DNA of 64,000 nt from Ampullaceana balthica (GCA_944989445.1 CALYLW010001078.1:181030-245029), one strand, 5' to 3'. Shown: positions 12,121-23,435, counted from the stretch's first letter. Translations and numbers: made by a program. Notes: generated from the sequence alone by a model not told the origin.

Positions 12121-12405
12121 AACTTCTTTCTTGACTGTTATAGTTTGTTTTTTTATGTTACCCTCTACTGTAAGGACTGTTTCAGTTGTGTTGTTATTGT
12201 TATCCTCTACTGGCTGGACTGTTATAGTTTTGTTATTGTTATCCTCTACTAGCTGGACTGTTATAGTTTTGTTATTGTTATCCTCTACTGGCTTGACTGT
12301 TATAGTTTGTTATTGTTATCCTCTACTGTCTGGACTGTTTCAGTTGTGTTGTTATTGTTATCCTCTACTAGCTGGACTGTTATAGTTTTGTTATTGTTAC
12401 TCTCT
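12121..12405. repeat. about 39-bp tandem array
   Basis: Seven imperfect units contain ggactgttatagttttgtta and tcctctact. A related array resumes at 12745 on the far side of the inverted repeat. Confidence 0.9.
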
Positions 12406-12481
12406 AATAAAAAACAAAGTACACAAACAAATTGTGCAATGAAAACAATATATTTAAGCTTTATTTTAAACTAATTCGACA

Positions 12482-12513
12482 GTAGACGTTTCGGCTAATG
12501 CCTTCATCAGTAC
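12482..12513 (-). ncRNA. hammerhead-like ribozyme core, left arm
   Basis: On the minus strand the motif reads CTGATGA, then an A, then stem GGC-ATTA-GCC, then GAAA-CGTC. The flanks GTA and TAC can form the first 3 bp of stem I. This fits the hammerhead order CUGAUGA, stem II, GAAA, cleavage after GUC (C at 12485). Departures are an extra A before stem II, a loopless AC/GU stem III and a short stem I. Similar short-stem-III motifs are known in animal retroelements. Activity is unproven. Confidence 0.45.
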
Positions 12514-12599
12514 AATAACATAAAATACGTACTTACATATGATATAATTTGTTTTAAGAATTTAAATATTACTTATGTAAGTACGTATTGTATGTTATT

Positions 12600-12631
12600 G
12601 TACTGATGAAGGCATTAGCCGAAACGTCTAC
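12600..12631 (+). ncRNA. hammerhead-like ribozyme core, right arm
   Basis: This is an exact inverted copy of the left-arm core, so both strands would transcribe one intact motif. Predicted cleavage is after C12628. All conserved core letters (CUGAUGA, GAAA, GUC) are kept in both arms. The same caveats on the extra A and short stems apply. Confidence 0.45.
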
Positions 12632-12744
12632 TGTCGTATTAGTTTAAAATAAAGCTCAAATTTATTGTTTTCATTGCACAATTTGTTTGTGTATTTTGTA
12701 TTTTCTGTAAATGTGTTATCGTAGTCCTAAATTGTATATTATAT

Positions 12745-12925
12745 GTTATCCTCCACTGTCTGGATTGTTACATTATTGTTGTTGTTACGCTCTACTGACC
12801 TGACTGTTATATTGTTGTTACGCTCTACTGACCTGACTGTTATAGTGTTGTTACGCTCTACTGACCTGACTGTTATAGTGTTGTTGTTACGCTCTACTGA
12901 CCTGACTGTTATAGTATTGTTGTTG
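12745..12925. repeat. about 33-bp tandem array
   Basis: Five units contain acgctctactgacctgactg. They look related to the 12121 array across the foldback element. Confidence 0.9.
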
Positions 12926-13233
12926 TATATCTCCATTATTGTGTTTGTTCTTTTCATCCCGTGTCATTCATCTACTGTGTTTCCTCCCTTGTTTCTTCAC
13001 TCACCTAGTTTCTGTTCTTGTCCCCCTTTAACTCAATTATCCCCCCTTTCAGATTGACGCCATAAATCCCTCCCAGAATCTATAGTTTAATTGAAGTGTT
13101 CACAATCTGCTCCCGTCCGTACGCGACATCTCGCTGGTGACAGTTGGTCCGCTACAGTAGCAGCTCAAGGAGCCAAACTAAAGCAACTTTTCGGCGGTGG
13201 GGCAGGGGGGGGGTCATCGATTTTTTAACAAGC

Positions 13234-14065
13234 AGTGGTTCTCAAAGAGACTTCCGCCCCCCCCCCAATTTATAGTTGTTGACAGATAGAATGGAGAAAG
13301 TCCATGAATCAAATTGTAGTTATTTCCCTGAATTAATATAGATGTTATCGTTCTATAGATGTTATCGTTCTATAGATGTTATCGTTCTATAGATGTTATC
13401 GTTCTATAGATGTTATCGTTCTATAGATGTTATCGTTCATGGCAATGGCGTCACGGCTAAGAGTTCTTTCCAATTTCAAATATTTATGTGTTTTTTTTTC
13501 TAAAATAAGTAACACTTAAATGGATAATAATGATTTCCTAATCAGATTAATCTCTGGGCTACTAGCAGTGACGTCATAACACGGAGTAGCTTCAGGAAGC
13601 AGGTTTTTTGTTTCCTGTTCAAAACTTCGTTCAATGAACGAAGGGAAAATTATACAACATTTTTGATGTACAAAACAATTTTTTTTGGGGGGGGGGTGAA
13701 ATAATCCTGTTTTCATCGGTTGCAAGTTGCTGTCGTCTCCCTGCAAATATTCAGCTAGGTCTTTCTTTTTTAAAGATAATTTTACTTTGTATGTTCGACA
13801 TTTCAAATACAAGTATTTTCATTTAGGTTTTTTATTTCCCTTTTAGACATTTGTAACAATTCTATCTTTCAATCTTTAAGATTCGCCTGTTTCTCCCTTC
13901 ACCCTAGATTAATTAAAAATTAATGTTTTGCCATGTTGTTGGTGATCGGCGAAGTTTATGTTCAACACATTCCTTCAGTTTGTTCAATGCGTTAATCTGG
14001 CTTTAATTGTTTGGTGTTTTTTATAGTGTCACATTTCGATAGCGTAAACTAAAGTTTGAGAACCA
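13234..14065. mobile_element. possible hAT element remnant
   Basis: A CAGTGGTTCTCAAA end at 13234 faces an inverted tttgagaaccagtg near 14053-14066. No convincing target duplication is seen and the interior lacks a transposase. It contains the 17-bp array. Confidence 0.4.
13338..13440. repeat. 17-bp tandem array
   Basis: Six perfect units of atagatgttatcgttct. Confidence 0.95.
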
Positions 14066-14265
14066 GTGTGTAAGAAAGTTGATAAAAAAAAGTCCCCACA
14101 GGTAAGACGGGCACACGCGTGTTTGCCAGTGAGCGTGCAGCATCTGGTCCAGGGGCCGAACCCTTCAATACCTGACTCACTTCAGATCGATAGTCGGAGC
14201 AGTCGATAGGCGACAGATTTTCCCGCCTTAAATACGACGGCGATAAGAAATATCTAATGTACGGC
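14066..14265. other. spacer between hAT-like remnant and 30-bp array
   Basis: No feature recognised. Confidence 0.4.
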
Positions 14266-14815
14266 TGTCCCTAAAGGGGAAGAATACCATGGTGGAGTTG
14301 GTAAAGGGGAAGAATACCATGGTGGAGTTGGTAAAGGGGAAGAATACCATCGTGGAGTTGGTAAAGGGGGATAATACCATGGTGGAGTTGGTAAAGGGGG
14401 ATAATACCATGGTGGAGTTGGTAAAGGGGAAGAATACCATGGTGGAGTTGGTAAAGGGGAAGAATACCATGGTGGAGTTAGTAAGGGGGATAGTACTGTA
14501 GTGGATATGGTAAAGAGAGAAATACAGCGGTAGACTTTGTAAAGGGGGATAATACAGTATTGGACGTGATAAAGGGGATAATACCGCTGTAGAATTGCTA
14601 AAGGAGGATAATGCCGTAGTGGACGTGATAAAGGGGGATAATACAGCGGTAGACTGTGTAAAGGAGGATAATGACCGTAGAGGACGTGATAAAGGGGGAT
14701 AATACAGCGGTAGAATTGCTAAAGGATGCTGTAGTGGACGTGATAAAGGGGGATAATACAGCGGTAGACTGGGTAAAGGGGGATAATGACCGTAGAGGAA
14801 GTCCTGGAGGTGGTG
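14266..14815. repeat. 30-bp tandem array with degenerate tail
   Basis: Seven clean units contain ggtggagttggtaaagggga up to about 14490. Decayed relatives of similar length (tagactgtgtaaagggggat type) continue to about 14815. Confidence 0.9.
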
Positions 14816-14984
14816 TGGTTGAAGAGTAGAGAAGGTTGGAAAGGGAGGGGTCACGAAACTGTGGCAGACCGGGAGTAAGAGACTTTGGAAGGTGAGAGGC
14901 GAATACAAAATCATTGGGGGAGTTAAGACAATTTGAGTTTTGGGGTTGGATAAAATAAGATAACAGAACGGGGTTTGCATGACG

Positions 14985-16832
14985 TTGACAGGGAAGTGGT
15001 TAAGTGACATTGACAAGGTGGGGGTAAGTGACATTGACAAGGTGGGGGTAAGTGACATTGACAAGGTGGGGGTAAGTGACATTGACAAGGTGGGGGTAAG
15101 TGACATTGACAAGGTGGGGGAAGTGACATTGACAAGGTGGGGGTTAAGTGACATTGACAAGGTGGGGGTAAGTGACATGACAAGGTGGGGGTTAAGTGAC
15201 ATTGACAAGGTGGGGGTAAGTGACATTGACAAGGTGGGGTAAGTGACATTGACAAGGTTTAGGGGTAAGTGACATTGACAAGGTGGGGGTAAGTGACATT
15301 GACAAGGTGGGGGTTAAGTGACATTGACAAGGTGGGGGTTAAGTGACATTGACAAGGTGGGGTTAAGTGACATTGACAAGGTGGGGGTTAAGTGACATTG
15401 ACAAGGTGGGGGTTAGTGACATTGACAAGGTGGGGGTTAAGTGACATTGACAAGGAGGGGGTAAGTGACATTGATAAGGTGGGGGTAGGTGACATTGACA
15501 AGGTGGGGGTAAGTGACATTGACAAGGTGGGGGTTAAGTGACATTGACAAGGTGGGGGTAAGTGAAATTGACAAGGTGGGGGTTAATTGACATTGAGAAG
15601 ATGGGGGTTAAGTGACATTGACAAGGTGGGGGAAGTGACATTGACAAGGTGGGGTTAAGTGACATTGACAAGGTGGGGTTAAGTGACATTGACAAGGTGG
15701 GGGTAAGTGACATTGACAAGGTGGGGGTTAAGTGACATTGACAAGGTGGGGTAAGTGATATTGACAAGGTGGGGTAAGTGACATTGACAAGGTGGGGTAA
15801 GTGACATTGACAAGGTGGGGGTAAGTGACATTGACATGGTGGGGGTTAAGTGACATTGACAAGGTGGGGGTTAAGTGACATTGACAAGGTGGGGGTTAAG
15901 TGACATTGACAAGGTGGGGGTTAAGTGACATTGACAAGGTGGGTGTAAGTGACATTGACAAGGTGGGGGTAAGTGACATTGACAAGGTGGGGGTTAAGTG
16001 ATATTGACAAGGTGGGGGTAAGTGACATTGACAAGGTGGGGTAAGTGACATTGACAAGGTGGGGTAAGTGACATTGACATGGTGGGGGTTAAGTGACATT
16101 GACAAGGTGGGGGTTAAGTGACATTGACAAGGTGGGGGTTAAGTGACATTGACAAGGTGGGGGTTAAGTGACATTGACAAGGTGGGGGTAAGTGACATTG
16201 ACAAGGTGGGGGTTAAGTGACATTGACAAGGTGGGGGTTAAGTGACATTGACAAGGTGGGGGTAAGTGATATTGACAAGGTGGGGGTAAGTGACATTGAC
16301 AAGATGGGGGTAAGTGACATTGACAAGGTGGGGGTTAAGTGACATTGACAAGGTGGGGTTAAGTGACATTGACAAGGTGGGGTTAAGTGACATTGACAAG
16401 GTGGGGGTTAAGTGACATTGACAAGGTGTGGGTTAAGTGACATTGACAAGGTGGGGGTAAGTGACATTGACAAGGTGGGGGTTAATTGACATTGACAAGG
16501 TGGGGGTTAAGTGACATTGACATGGTGGGGGTTAAGGGACATTGATAAGGTGGGGTTAAGTGACATTGACAAGGTGGGGGTAAGTGACATTGACAAGGTG
16601 GGGGTTAAGTGACATTGACAAGGTGGGGTTAAGTGACATTGACAAGGTGGGGGTTAAGTGATATTGACAAGGTGGGGGTTAAGTGACATTGACAAGGTGG
16701 GTGTTAAGTGACATTGACAAGGTGGGGGTAAGTGACATTGACAAGGTGGGGGTAAGTGACATTGACAAGGTGGGTGTTAAGTGACATTGACAAGGTGGGT
16801 GTTAAGTAACATTGACAAGGTGGGGGTTAATT
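14985..16832. repeat. 24-26-bp G-rich minisatellite, about 70 units
   Basis: The unit is gtgacattgacaaggtgggg with one to three extra bases (g or t), so unit length varies by single bases. The + strand carries a run of four or five G in nearly every unit, giving dense G-quadruplex potential. Frame breaks occur everywhere, so it is not coding. Confidence 0.97.
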
Positions 16833-16857
16833 GGAGCTTCAAGTTGTTCAGACACAT

Positions 16858-17135
16858 TGTTATGAACGTATTGTTATGATCGTATTGTTATGATCGTATT
16901 GTTATGATCGTATTGTTATGATCGTATTGTTATGATCGTATTGTTATGATCGTATTGTTATGATCGTATTGTTATGATCGTATTGTTATGATCGTATTGT
17001 TATGATCGTATTGTTATGATCGTATGGTTATGATCGTATTGTTATGATTGTATTGTTATGATCGTATTGTTATGATCGTATTGTTATGATCGTATTGTTA
17101 TGATCGTATTGTTATGATCGTATTGTTATGAGCAT
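16858..17135. repeat. 14-bp tandem array
   Basis: About 20 nearly perfect units of gtattgttatgatc. Confidence 0.97.
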
Positions 17136-18900
17136 TTCTTAAAACGGATAATAAAAATATTTTAATTATTATGGCTCAGTGTCCCATTTAAATTCACTTT
17201 GGTCGTTTTTAATACCTCTGCCCTGCCCCTGTGGTCAAATTAAAACAAGCACAAAAGTCTGTCTGACATTTTGTTAGATATTTTTAAAAACAGCGTTGCA
17301 TCTTGTGCGTGAACAAAATATCAATTTAGTAAACATAATAAAAAATGAATTGAAGGCAGCTCTACAGATATGATGTCAGTTTGATCAGTAATTTGTTTTG
17401 ATCCGAGACTAGAGTGTTAGAGGCTTTTTGTTGGTCTAAAAAATTTCATTTCTTTATAGGAAGTTTTATTACTAGAGAAATATCTCATTTTATTAAAAAT
17501 GGCATTGTTATTGAACCCAAATCTTGTCAGAATCTCAGTGAGGGAGCTAAGAGTCGTTCATTCCCTTTGGCTAAAAGCAAACTTGTCTCTGAGTGAAGAA
17601 TCGAGTTGTTCAATTTTTTGGCTCAAGGCGCGGCGGAGTGAAAGTGATTGGAATATTTTTGTTTTTATTTTCAAATTTTTGGAAAGTTTTGTTTTAATTC
17701 TAGTATTTGAGGATGTTGAAAGGAAATAATGAAGAGAGCAGATTGAGGCATTTAGGATAAAAAACATATTCAATACCATGGGATGTAGCTGGACTTTGTA
17801 AAACAACAATTGGCGTTTTGGCATCTTTACTTTAAAAAAAGGACCAATGTCACATGTCATCAAATCCTGAAATCAAACGTGACCTTGTTGGAACGTCCGG
17901 TACACGCCCACCCCCACCCCCACATTAACCCGTGCGGCTATTTTATCCGTCTGACAAATTTCTTAATTGCCTTCTCTTTATTTATTTACGTTCCCTTACA
18001 TCGGCAATCGGCAAACTAAAATCTCTGATCGATTGGAAAGATACCCCCCCCCCACACTTCTCCTCCCCTCAACTCCGCTACTTAAGCCAGAAAGATTTTT
18101 TTAAAGAGAATCTCTGTTCTCCAGGTGCATTCCCTGTCCACACAACCCTCTCCTTTTGTCCGCATCCACTCCTTTTTATCCACGATCCATCCCTTTTTTG
18201 GCATCCCTTCCTGTTTTGTGGAAACATGAAGATATTGTTTAAGAACTCGCATATTTTTTTTTATAGAAACCTGCTTCCCATGGTTTCTCCGAGTTTTCTT
18301 GTTTGATGTGCAAAAATGAATCTCGCGTTTAAAGCTGCGCGAAATCCATTTTTAAAGCTGCGCGGCATCCATTTTTACATGCACAATTTCAACTCCCACA
18401 AACACTCATATTTTATCGTATCAAAATCTGCTCCGCGGTAACTCTAAACTACTGCGCGGAGTCAGTAAGATGCATATGCAGCTTTGTCGGGAATATAACC
18501 GGCAGCTATTGCCTAAATAGAGAATACTTTAAACAAAACATTTAAAAATAGACATTGAGAAGTCCAACGGAAATGACGTATGTTTACAAAAGAAGAGATT
18601 TTAAATAACTTTTCCTTCTTTTAACGGGCAGCCGTTTTATTGGTTATTGCCCCGAGCACAGTAAGTGACATTTTATTTTAACTTCGGAACAGTGATGAAG
18701 CCCATCCCCCCACCTCCCCCAACTTCTGGGCCTAGTTGTCCCTAAGCTACCAAGAGTTAACATTCTTCAAAGTCATGACTTTTATGTCGACACGAAACTT
18801 CGCCATCTTTCTTGTTTACTTTTTCTAAATTCAAACTTAGCACTAATAAATAAATTCTACTTAATAAATTCTAGTATAAATCGCCAATGAATGTTTCTGG
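17136..18900. other. non-repetitive intronic stretch
   Basis: No gene recognised. A 30-bp tandem duplication lies near 18330-18375 (aaagctgcgcg, then atccattttta). Several short open frames show no recognisable protein. Confidence 0.4.
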
Positions 18901-18904
18901 AACT

Positions 18905-19048
18905 AACTCCCCCAACAATGGTTGGGTCCTTGAATCGCTCTTGACCCATGCTCTAACTTCAGCAGCCTCATACCAACAAACTCCCCGAACAATGGTTGGG
19001 TCATTGGATCGCTCTTGACCCATGCTCTAACTTCAGCAGCCTCATACC
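18905..19048. repeat. tandem duplication of about 72 bp
   Basis: Two copies with a few differences share aacaatggttgggtc and gctcttgacccatgctctaa. Confidence 0.9.
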
Positions 19049-19154
19049 ATATAGACACCAACACATTCGATAGACAAAAGACTTTATTAACACTACAATA
19101 GACCACGACAAAATAGTTTCACAGTCAGACATCACGATGGCTGTGTTGTTATCA

Positions 19155-19415
19155 ATCCACCCATTCCCCCTACCTCCCTCCCCTCCATTATACATACACC
19201 CATTCCCCCTACCTCCCTCCCTCCATTATCCATCCATCAATTTCCCTCTCCCTCCCTTCATCGCTCCCTCCCCTTCCTCCTCTCCATCCATCCATCCATC
19301 CATCCATCCATCCTCCCATCCATCCATCCATCCATCCATCAATCCATCCATCCATTCCTCCGGCCCTCCATCGCTCCTTCCCTCCCTCCCTCCATCCATC
19401 CATCTATTTTTCTGC
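19155..19415. repeat. CCAT/CCTC-rich microsatellite region
   Basis: Pyrimidine-rich degenerate sequence leads into long CATC tetranucleotide runs at about 19280-19350. Confidence 0.9.
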
Positions 19416-19849
19416 CTGCCTCCTTGCCATTACGCATGTCTGTCTGCCTGCCTGTTTGTCTGTCTCTCTAATCTATATATAAATCTGAAAATATAAATAA
19501 GTCGTTCATTTAACAAATGTCCATGAACGCCTTCACCTGCATGCCCGTTAGATTTGTGAGTAGTTCAACCTCTCCACGTCACGTGATCAACTAACTAATA
19601 AGTCTCGTGAGGCATTCTGATACGTGTTGTTACCATAGTTACCGAGCAAGTCACACGTGACAAAGCATTCCTTCAATTCACTCACTTTTAGTTCAACAGA
19701 AACCCCGCTGATGATGACCCACCACTTGTTACGTCACCACACAAAAATTTCCCGTCTTTGGAACATATTAATATGTTATCACCTTATTTCAAGCGTTGTA
19801 TCAATTTATTAACGCAATTTCCCTTGGCAAAAACTGCGTTTATAGATTC

Positions 19850-20245
19850 GAAATGTCTGTCAAGCTTGACAATACAACTCCTCGAGATACCATACGAGAT
19901 AGAGGGTGCGGGTCTTTTGTAGATATGCTAGGGAGGTCCCAAGGATGTGCAACGGCCAAAAATAAAAATACCGAAAAGGTTTACAGGATTTCCTGGAAAA
20001 TCCAAAAATCCTGAAAAAATATCAGTATTTTGTCAATTTCTCGCCAACCATAACATCTATCGGGTTGAAACAAACGTCAAACAATAGCTAATAATATTTA
20101 GAACAATGTTGGAGAAGGAATTTTTCAAAAATTGACTTTCGTTTGACCCCCGTAGTTTTAGAAGCAATTTTTGAAAGCAATTTTTTTTTAGTTTCAGAAT
20201 TATTGATTTGAAATTATTTTTAATGTAATCTAGAATTATAGTTAA
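19850..20245 (+). mobile_element. unclassified interspersed repeat, copy 1
   Basis: It matches, in reverse orientation, about 52560-52890. Shared blocks include gagggt(g/t)cgggtcttt, caatttctcgccaaccataa and aacaatg-gaagaaggaatttttc. No coding capacity or terminal motif is recognised. A partial internal duplicate lies near 20360-20410. Confidence 0.7.
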
Positions 20246-20682
20246 TGGGGTTTTCCCGCTGTGTGAATGCTTATGTTAGATTGCTGCGTGGTGCGCATTA
20301 TATTGACACATTCTTGGTGTGACGTAGCGTGAGGGGATATGACGTCATGTTGTGTTTTTAGTTTCAGAATTACTTATTTGAATCGACTTTTATTGTAATC
20401 TAGAATGATTTCCCTTGATAAAAAAATCGGAAATTCCTTGTTGGAAATTGCCTTTAAATACTCATTCGAGTTTTTATTTCTTGTTTGTAATAAAGTCCAT
20501 TTAAAACAAGGAGCTTTACGACACACTATTATCACCTCATGCAATTTATAATAATCCCATTTAGGGCATATTTCGGGAGTTCTAAATTGTTTATTTATAG
20601 TAACATTAGTTTGGGGGGGGGACGACGCTATTGACTACGATAAGTCTCCTAGAGCCGTCTCTGTCCGTTAATAAAAAGCGAA

Positions 20683-21135
20683 AAATGACCAAGATAGTTA
20701 GGCGTGGTGGAGGGAGAGATGTTAGAAAAATGACCAAGATAGTTAGGCGTGGTGGAGGGAGAGTTGTTAGAAAAATGACCAAGATAGTTAGGCGTGGTGG
20801 AGGGAGAGATGTTAGAAAAATGACCAAGATAGTTAGGCGTGGTGGAGGGAGAGTTGTTAGAAATATGACCAAGATAGTTAGGCGTGGTGGAGGGAGAGTT
20901 GTTAGAAAAATGACCAAGATAGTTAGGCGTGGTGGAGGGAGAGTTGTTAGAAAAATGACCAAGATAGTTAGGCGTGGTGGAGGGAGAGTTGTTAGAAAAA
21001 TGACCAAGATAGTTAGGCGTGGTGGAGGGAGAGTTGTTAGAAAATATGACCAAGATAGTTAGGCGTGGTGGAGGGAGAGTTGTTAGAAAAATGACCAAGA
21101 TAGTTAGGCGTGGTGGAGGGAGAGTTGTTAGAAAT
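20683..21135. repeat. 45-bp tandem array
   Basis: Ten units contain atgaccaagatagttaggcg and a GTGGTGGAGGGAGAG purine block. Alternating gat/gtt variants occur in the first units. Frames on both strands are by-products of the 45-bp period. Confidence 0.97.
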
Positions 21136-21353
21136 AACTCACCAGACTATGGTGGGATCTGCCGTGTGAACTGGTCATCTACTCGAGTTACTTGACCAAA
21201 TATGACCACGAGATGATGAGTTTTGACACAATTCCAATGTGTGCCCACCCCACCTCCTGTAGGTTCAACTTTCTATCAAGATGATTATCGGAGTTAATAT
21301 TCGTATGTCCCGCCTCTTTTAAAATACATATTTATAACATCAAATTATTAAAC

Positions 21354-22059
21354 AATATAATTTGCAATTGTCACGCAAATCGTGTCAGTCTGTCCTGACG
21401 CTACTAATTTTAGAAAGCAGGGAAAACCAAATTACTGCACCAATGCATCAAAAGATGTGCAAATTAAAGATACGCTGTAAAAAATATTATATGACGTCAT
21501 TAATTTAGCTTATATTTTAATTTTGGGAAAAGGGATCAATGTAAAAAGAGAACTGAATGATGGTTAATTATAAAATCAAAAAACAAAGGGGTAGGCTCCC
21601 TACAACTCCTATTATAAAATACTTTGTGTGCATTTCAGAAAGTTTAATATTTCGTATTTATCAAACAAAGAGAAGTTAGTTGGGCTTTTGAAAAAGGTGG
21701 GCGCCTTAGGCGCCCTAAAAAAGTGCATTTTTTCTAAATAAATAGATTTCAGCTGAAAACTTCCGTCATCTTATCTTATCTATACAGACCCTCCTTCTAT
21801 GCAGAAGATAGTTGCGTCCACAGACCATGACATATGATCTGTTGGCAAGTGATGCAGCAATCACAGGCCACGGCTTTGTGGGTTCCACGTATTACCCAGC
21901 CGCCTAGGTACCCATTCGGAGCGGGGTGACTCAGGGACGCCCTAGGCCCCCAGGAACAAACCCTTGCCTTCACACGGATTCGAACCCGTGACCATCGGTA
22001 CGATAGTCCAGTGCGCTGCCACTTGACCACCGCGTCATTTTTTACGGGTGATACGCTAG
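21354..22059 (+). mobile_element. Helitron-like non-autonomous element, copy 1 (interrupted)
   Basis: It begins near ataatttgcaattgtcacgc and ends CTAG before a T, about 10 nt after a hairpin CCGTCA-TTTT-TGACGG inferred from copy 2. The body matches copy 2 at 22743 over more than 300 bp. A SINE (21770-22032) sits inside the hairpin and is flanked by CGTCAT duplicates. TC start and CTRR end after a hairpin are the known Helitron terminal features. The exact 5' end is unclear. Confidence 0.6.
21770..22032 (-). mobile_element. tRNA-derived SINE, copy 2 (full length, LINE tail)
   Basis: The element is flanked by CGTCAT target duplications (21764-21769 and 22033-22038). On the minus strand it has an A box TGGTCAAGTGG (22019-22029), a B box GGTTCGAATCC (21976-21986), the same body as copy 1, and a 3' tail (21770-21819) ending in GATAAGATAAG. 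The tail closely matches the 3' end of the LINE copies at 39943, 52169 and 53213. It is therefore a SINE that probably uses that LINE's reverse transcriptase. Confidence 0.88.
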
Positions 22060-22063
22060 TATA

Positions 22064-22460
22064 TATATAAATAGCCCAAGTAACTTATCTTTGTTTTATA
22101 AATACGAAATATTAAACTTCCTGAAATGTACACACATTATTTTATAGTTATAAATCCTGAAATCCTCTTTTTACATCGTTTCCTTTTCAAAAATTAAAAT
22201 TATGATGTCATATAAATATGTTTTTGTTTTTCTACGGCGACAAACACCACACGATTTTTTAACTACCATGGACTGTTGTAGTATTTCAAAAATAATCTTT
22301 AATTTATTATTATTTTGAACACCTCTTGATGCACACCTTGTATTAAAATATAAGCTCAAACAATGACGTCATAGCGTTACGGATCCATCCATCCAGTGGG
22401 GGTACTGACTTGGTCTATTATATTGTCTATATGACCCGCGGCGTAGTATACGCCGCTGAC
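22064..22460 (-). mobile_element. inverted Helitron-like copy or fragments
   Basis: Bases 22064-22375 match the family in inverse orientation (cgaaatattaaacttcctga and related blocks). At 22438-22456 a perfect 8-bp-stem hairpin, GCGGCGTA/TACGCCGC, matches the terminal hairpin of the 26802 copy. The structure is nested and boundaries are not resolved. Confidence 0.5.
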
Positions 22461-22742
22461 TTTGCTCATAGATGGTGCAAAGAACGGAGACAAACACCAG
22501 CACGAAGAAATGAAAACAACGCGAGTGAACATCGGGTGGACCGCCGACGCATTGTTGGTCTCGAGACATGCGCACTGCAGTTGTTGTTACCTGCCCCCCA
22601 CCCTACACCATTCTCGCTTGCCAACCATAAACTGTGATTGGTCGACCCTAGCGAGGGTCATTCGTCGTGGTTATTTGCATATGTCTTGTGCTTGTCCTAA
22701 TTTCTGGTGAATTATATATATATAAAACTATATATATAAAAC

Positions 22743-23165
22743 TATATAATTTGCAATTGTCACGCAAGTCAGTCAGTCTGTCCTGACGCTACTAATTTTA
22801 GAAAGCAGGGAAAACCAAATTACTGCACCAAAGCATCAAAAGGTGTGCAAATTAAATATGCACAGTATAAATATTATTATATGACGTCATTGTTTTCGCT
22901 CATATTTTAATTTTGGAAAAGGGATCAATGTAAAAAGAGAATTAGATGATGGTTAATTATAAAATAAAAAAATGAGGGGGGCGCCGTAGGCACCCTGCAA
23001 CCCCTATTATAAAATACTTTGTGTACATTTCAGAAAGTTTAATGTTTCGTATTTATCAAACCAGGACAAGTTAGTTGGGCTTTTGAAAAACCTAAAAAGG
23101 TGCATTTTAATAAAATAAATAGATTTCAGCTGAAGACTTCCGTCATTTTTGACGGGTGTACGATA

Positions 23166-23166
<1 letters not shown>
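22743..23166 (+). mobile_element. Helitron-like non-autonomous element, copy 2
   Basis: It begins tataatttgcaattgtcacg. Near the 3' end is a perfect hairpin CCGTCA-TTTT-TGACGG (23140-23155) followed after about 7 nt by GATAG, an altered CTAG. A (TA)n run follows directly. It is the intact reference for copy 1. Confidence 0.6.
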
Positions 23167-23230
<64 letters not shown>

Positions 23231-23245
23231 GTATGTATGTATGTC
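23165..23245. repeat. (TA)n microsatellite then (TATG)n
   Basis: About 30 TA units followed by a few tatgtatg units at the 3' edge of Helitron-like copy 2. Confidence 0.97.
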
Positions 23246-23435
23246 GTATGTATGTATAGATTATGCATGTTTTATGACCTGCTTACATTTAACAAATATC
23301 CATATAGATATTAAGAAATGTTTCTGTGTCTGTTATAAGCATTGAGTCATGTATATGTGTGTGATTCACCAAACACACTTGGGTCATAGACTGCGCGAAT
23401 CCATTGAGTCAATCAGTGCTGATAATAAACATGCA

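Larger units (their letters stand above)
12418..12705. mobile_element. foldback element inserted in a minisatellite
   Basis: Two arms of about 130 bp (about 12418-12545 and 12572-12705) are inverted copies with a short spacer. Matching blocks include attgtgcaatgaaaacaata in the left arm and its inverse in the right arm, and gtaagtacgta near the centre. It interrupts what looks like one ancestral tandem array (12121-12405 and 12745-12925). The arms contain the ribozyme-like cores listed separately. A Penelope-like terminal-repeat origin is possible but unproven. Confidence 0.7.

Noticed and set aside
14985..17135. CRISPR array, because repeats are regularly spaced
   Set aside because: There are no unique spacers. 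Units are head-to-tail and the genome is eukaryotic. The same holds for every other array here.
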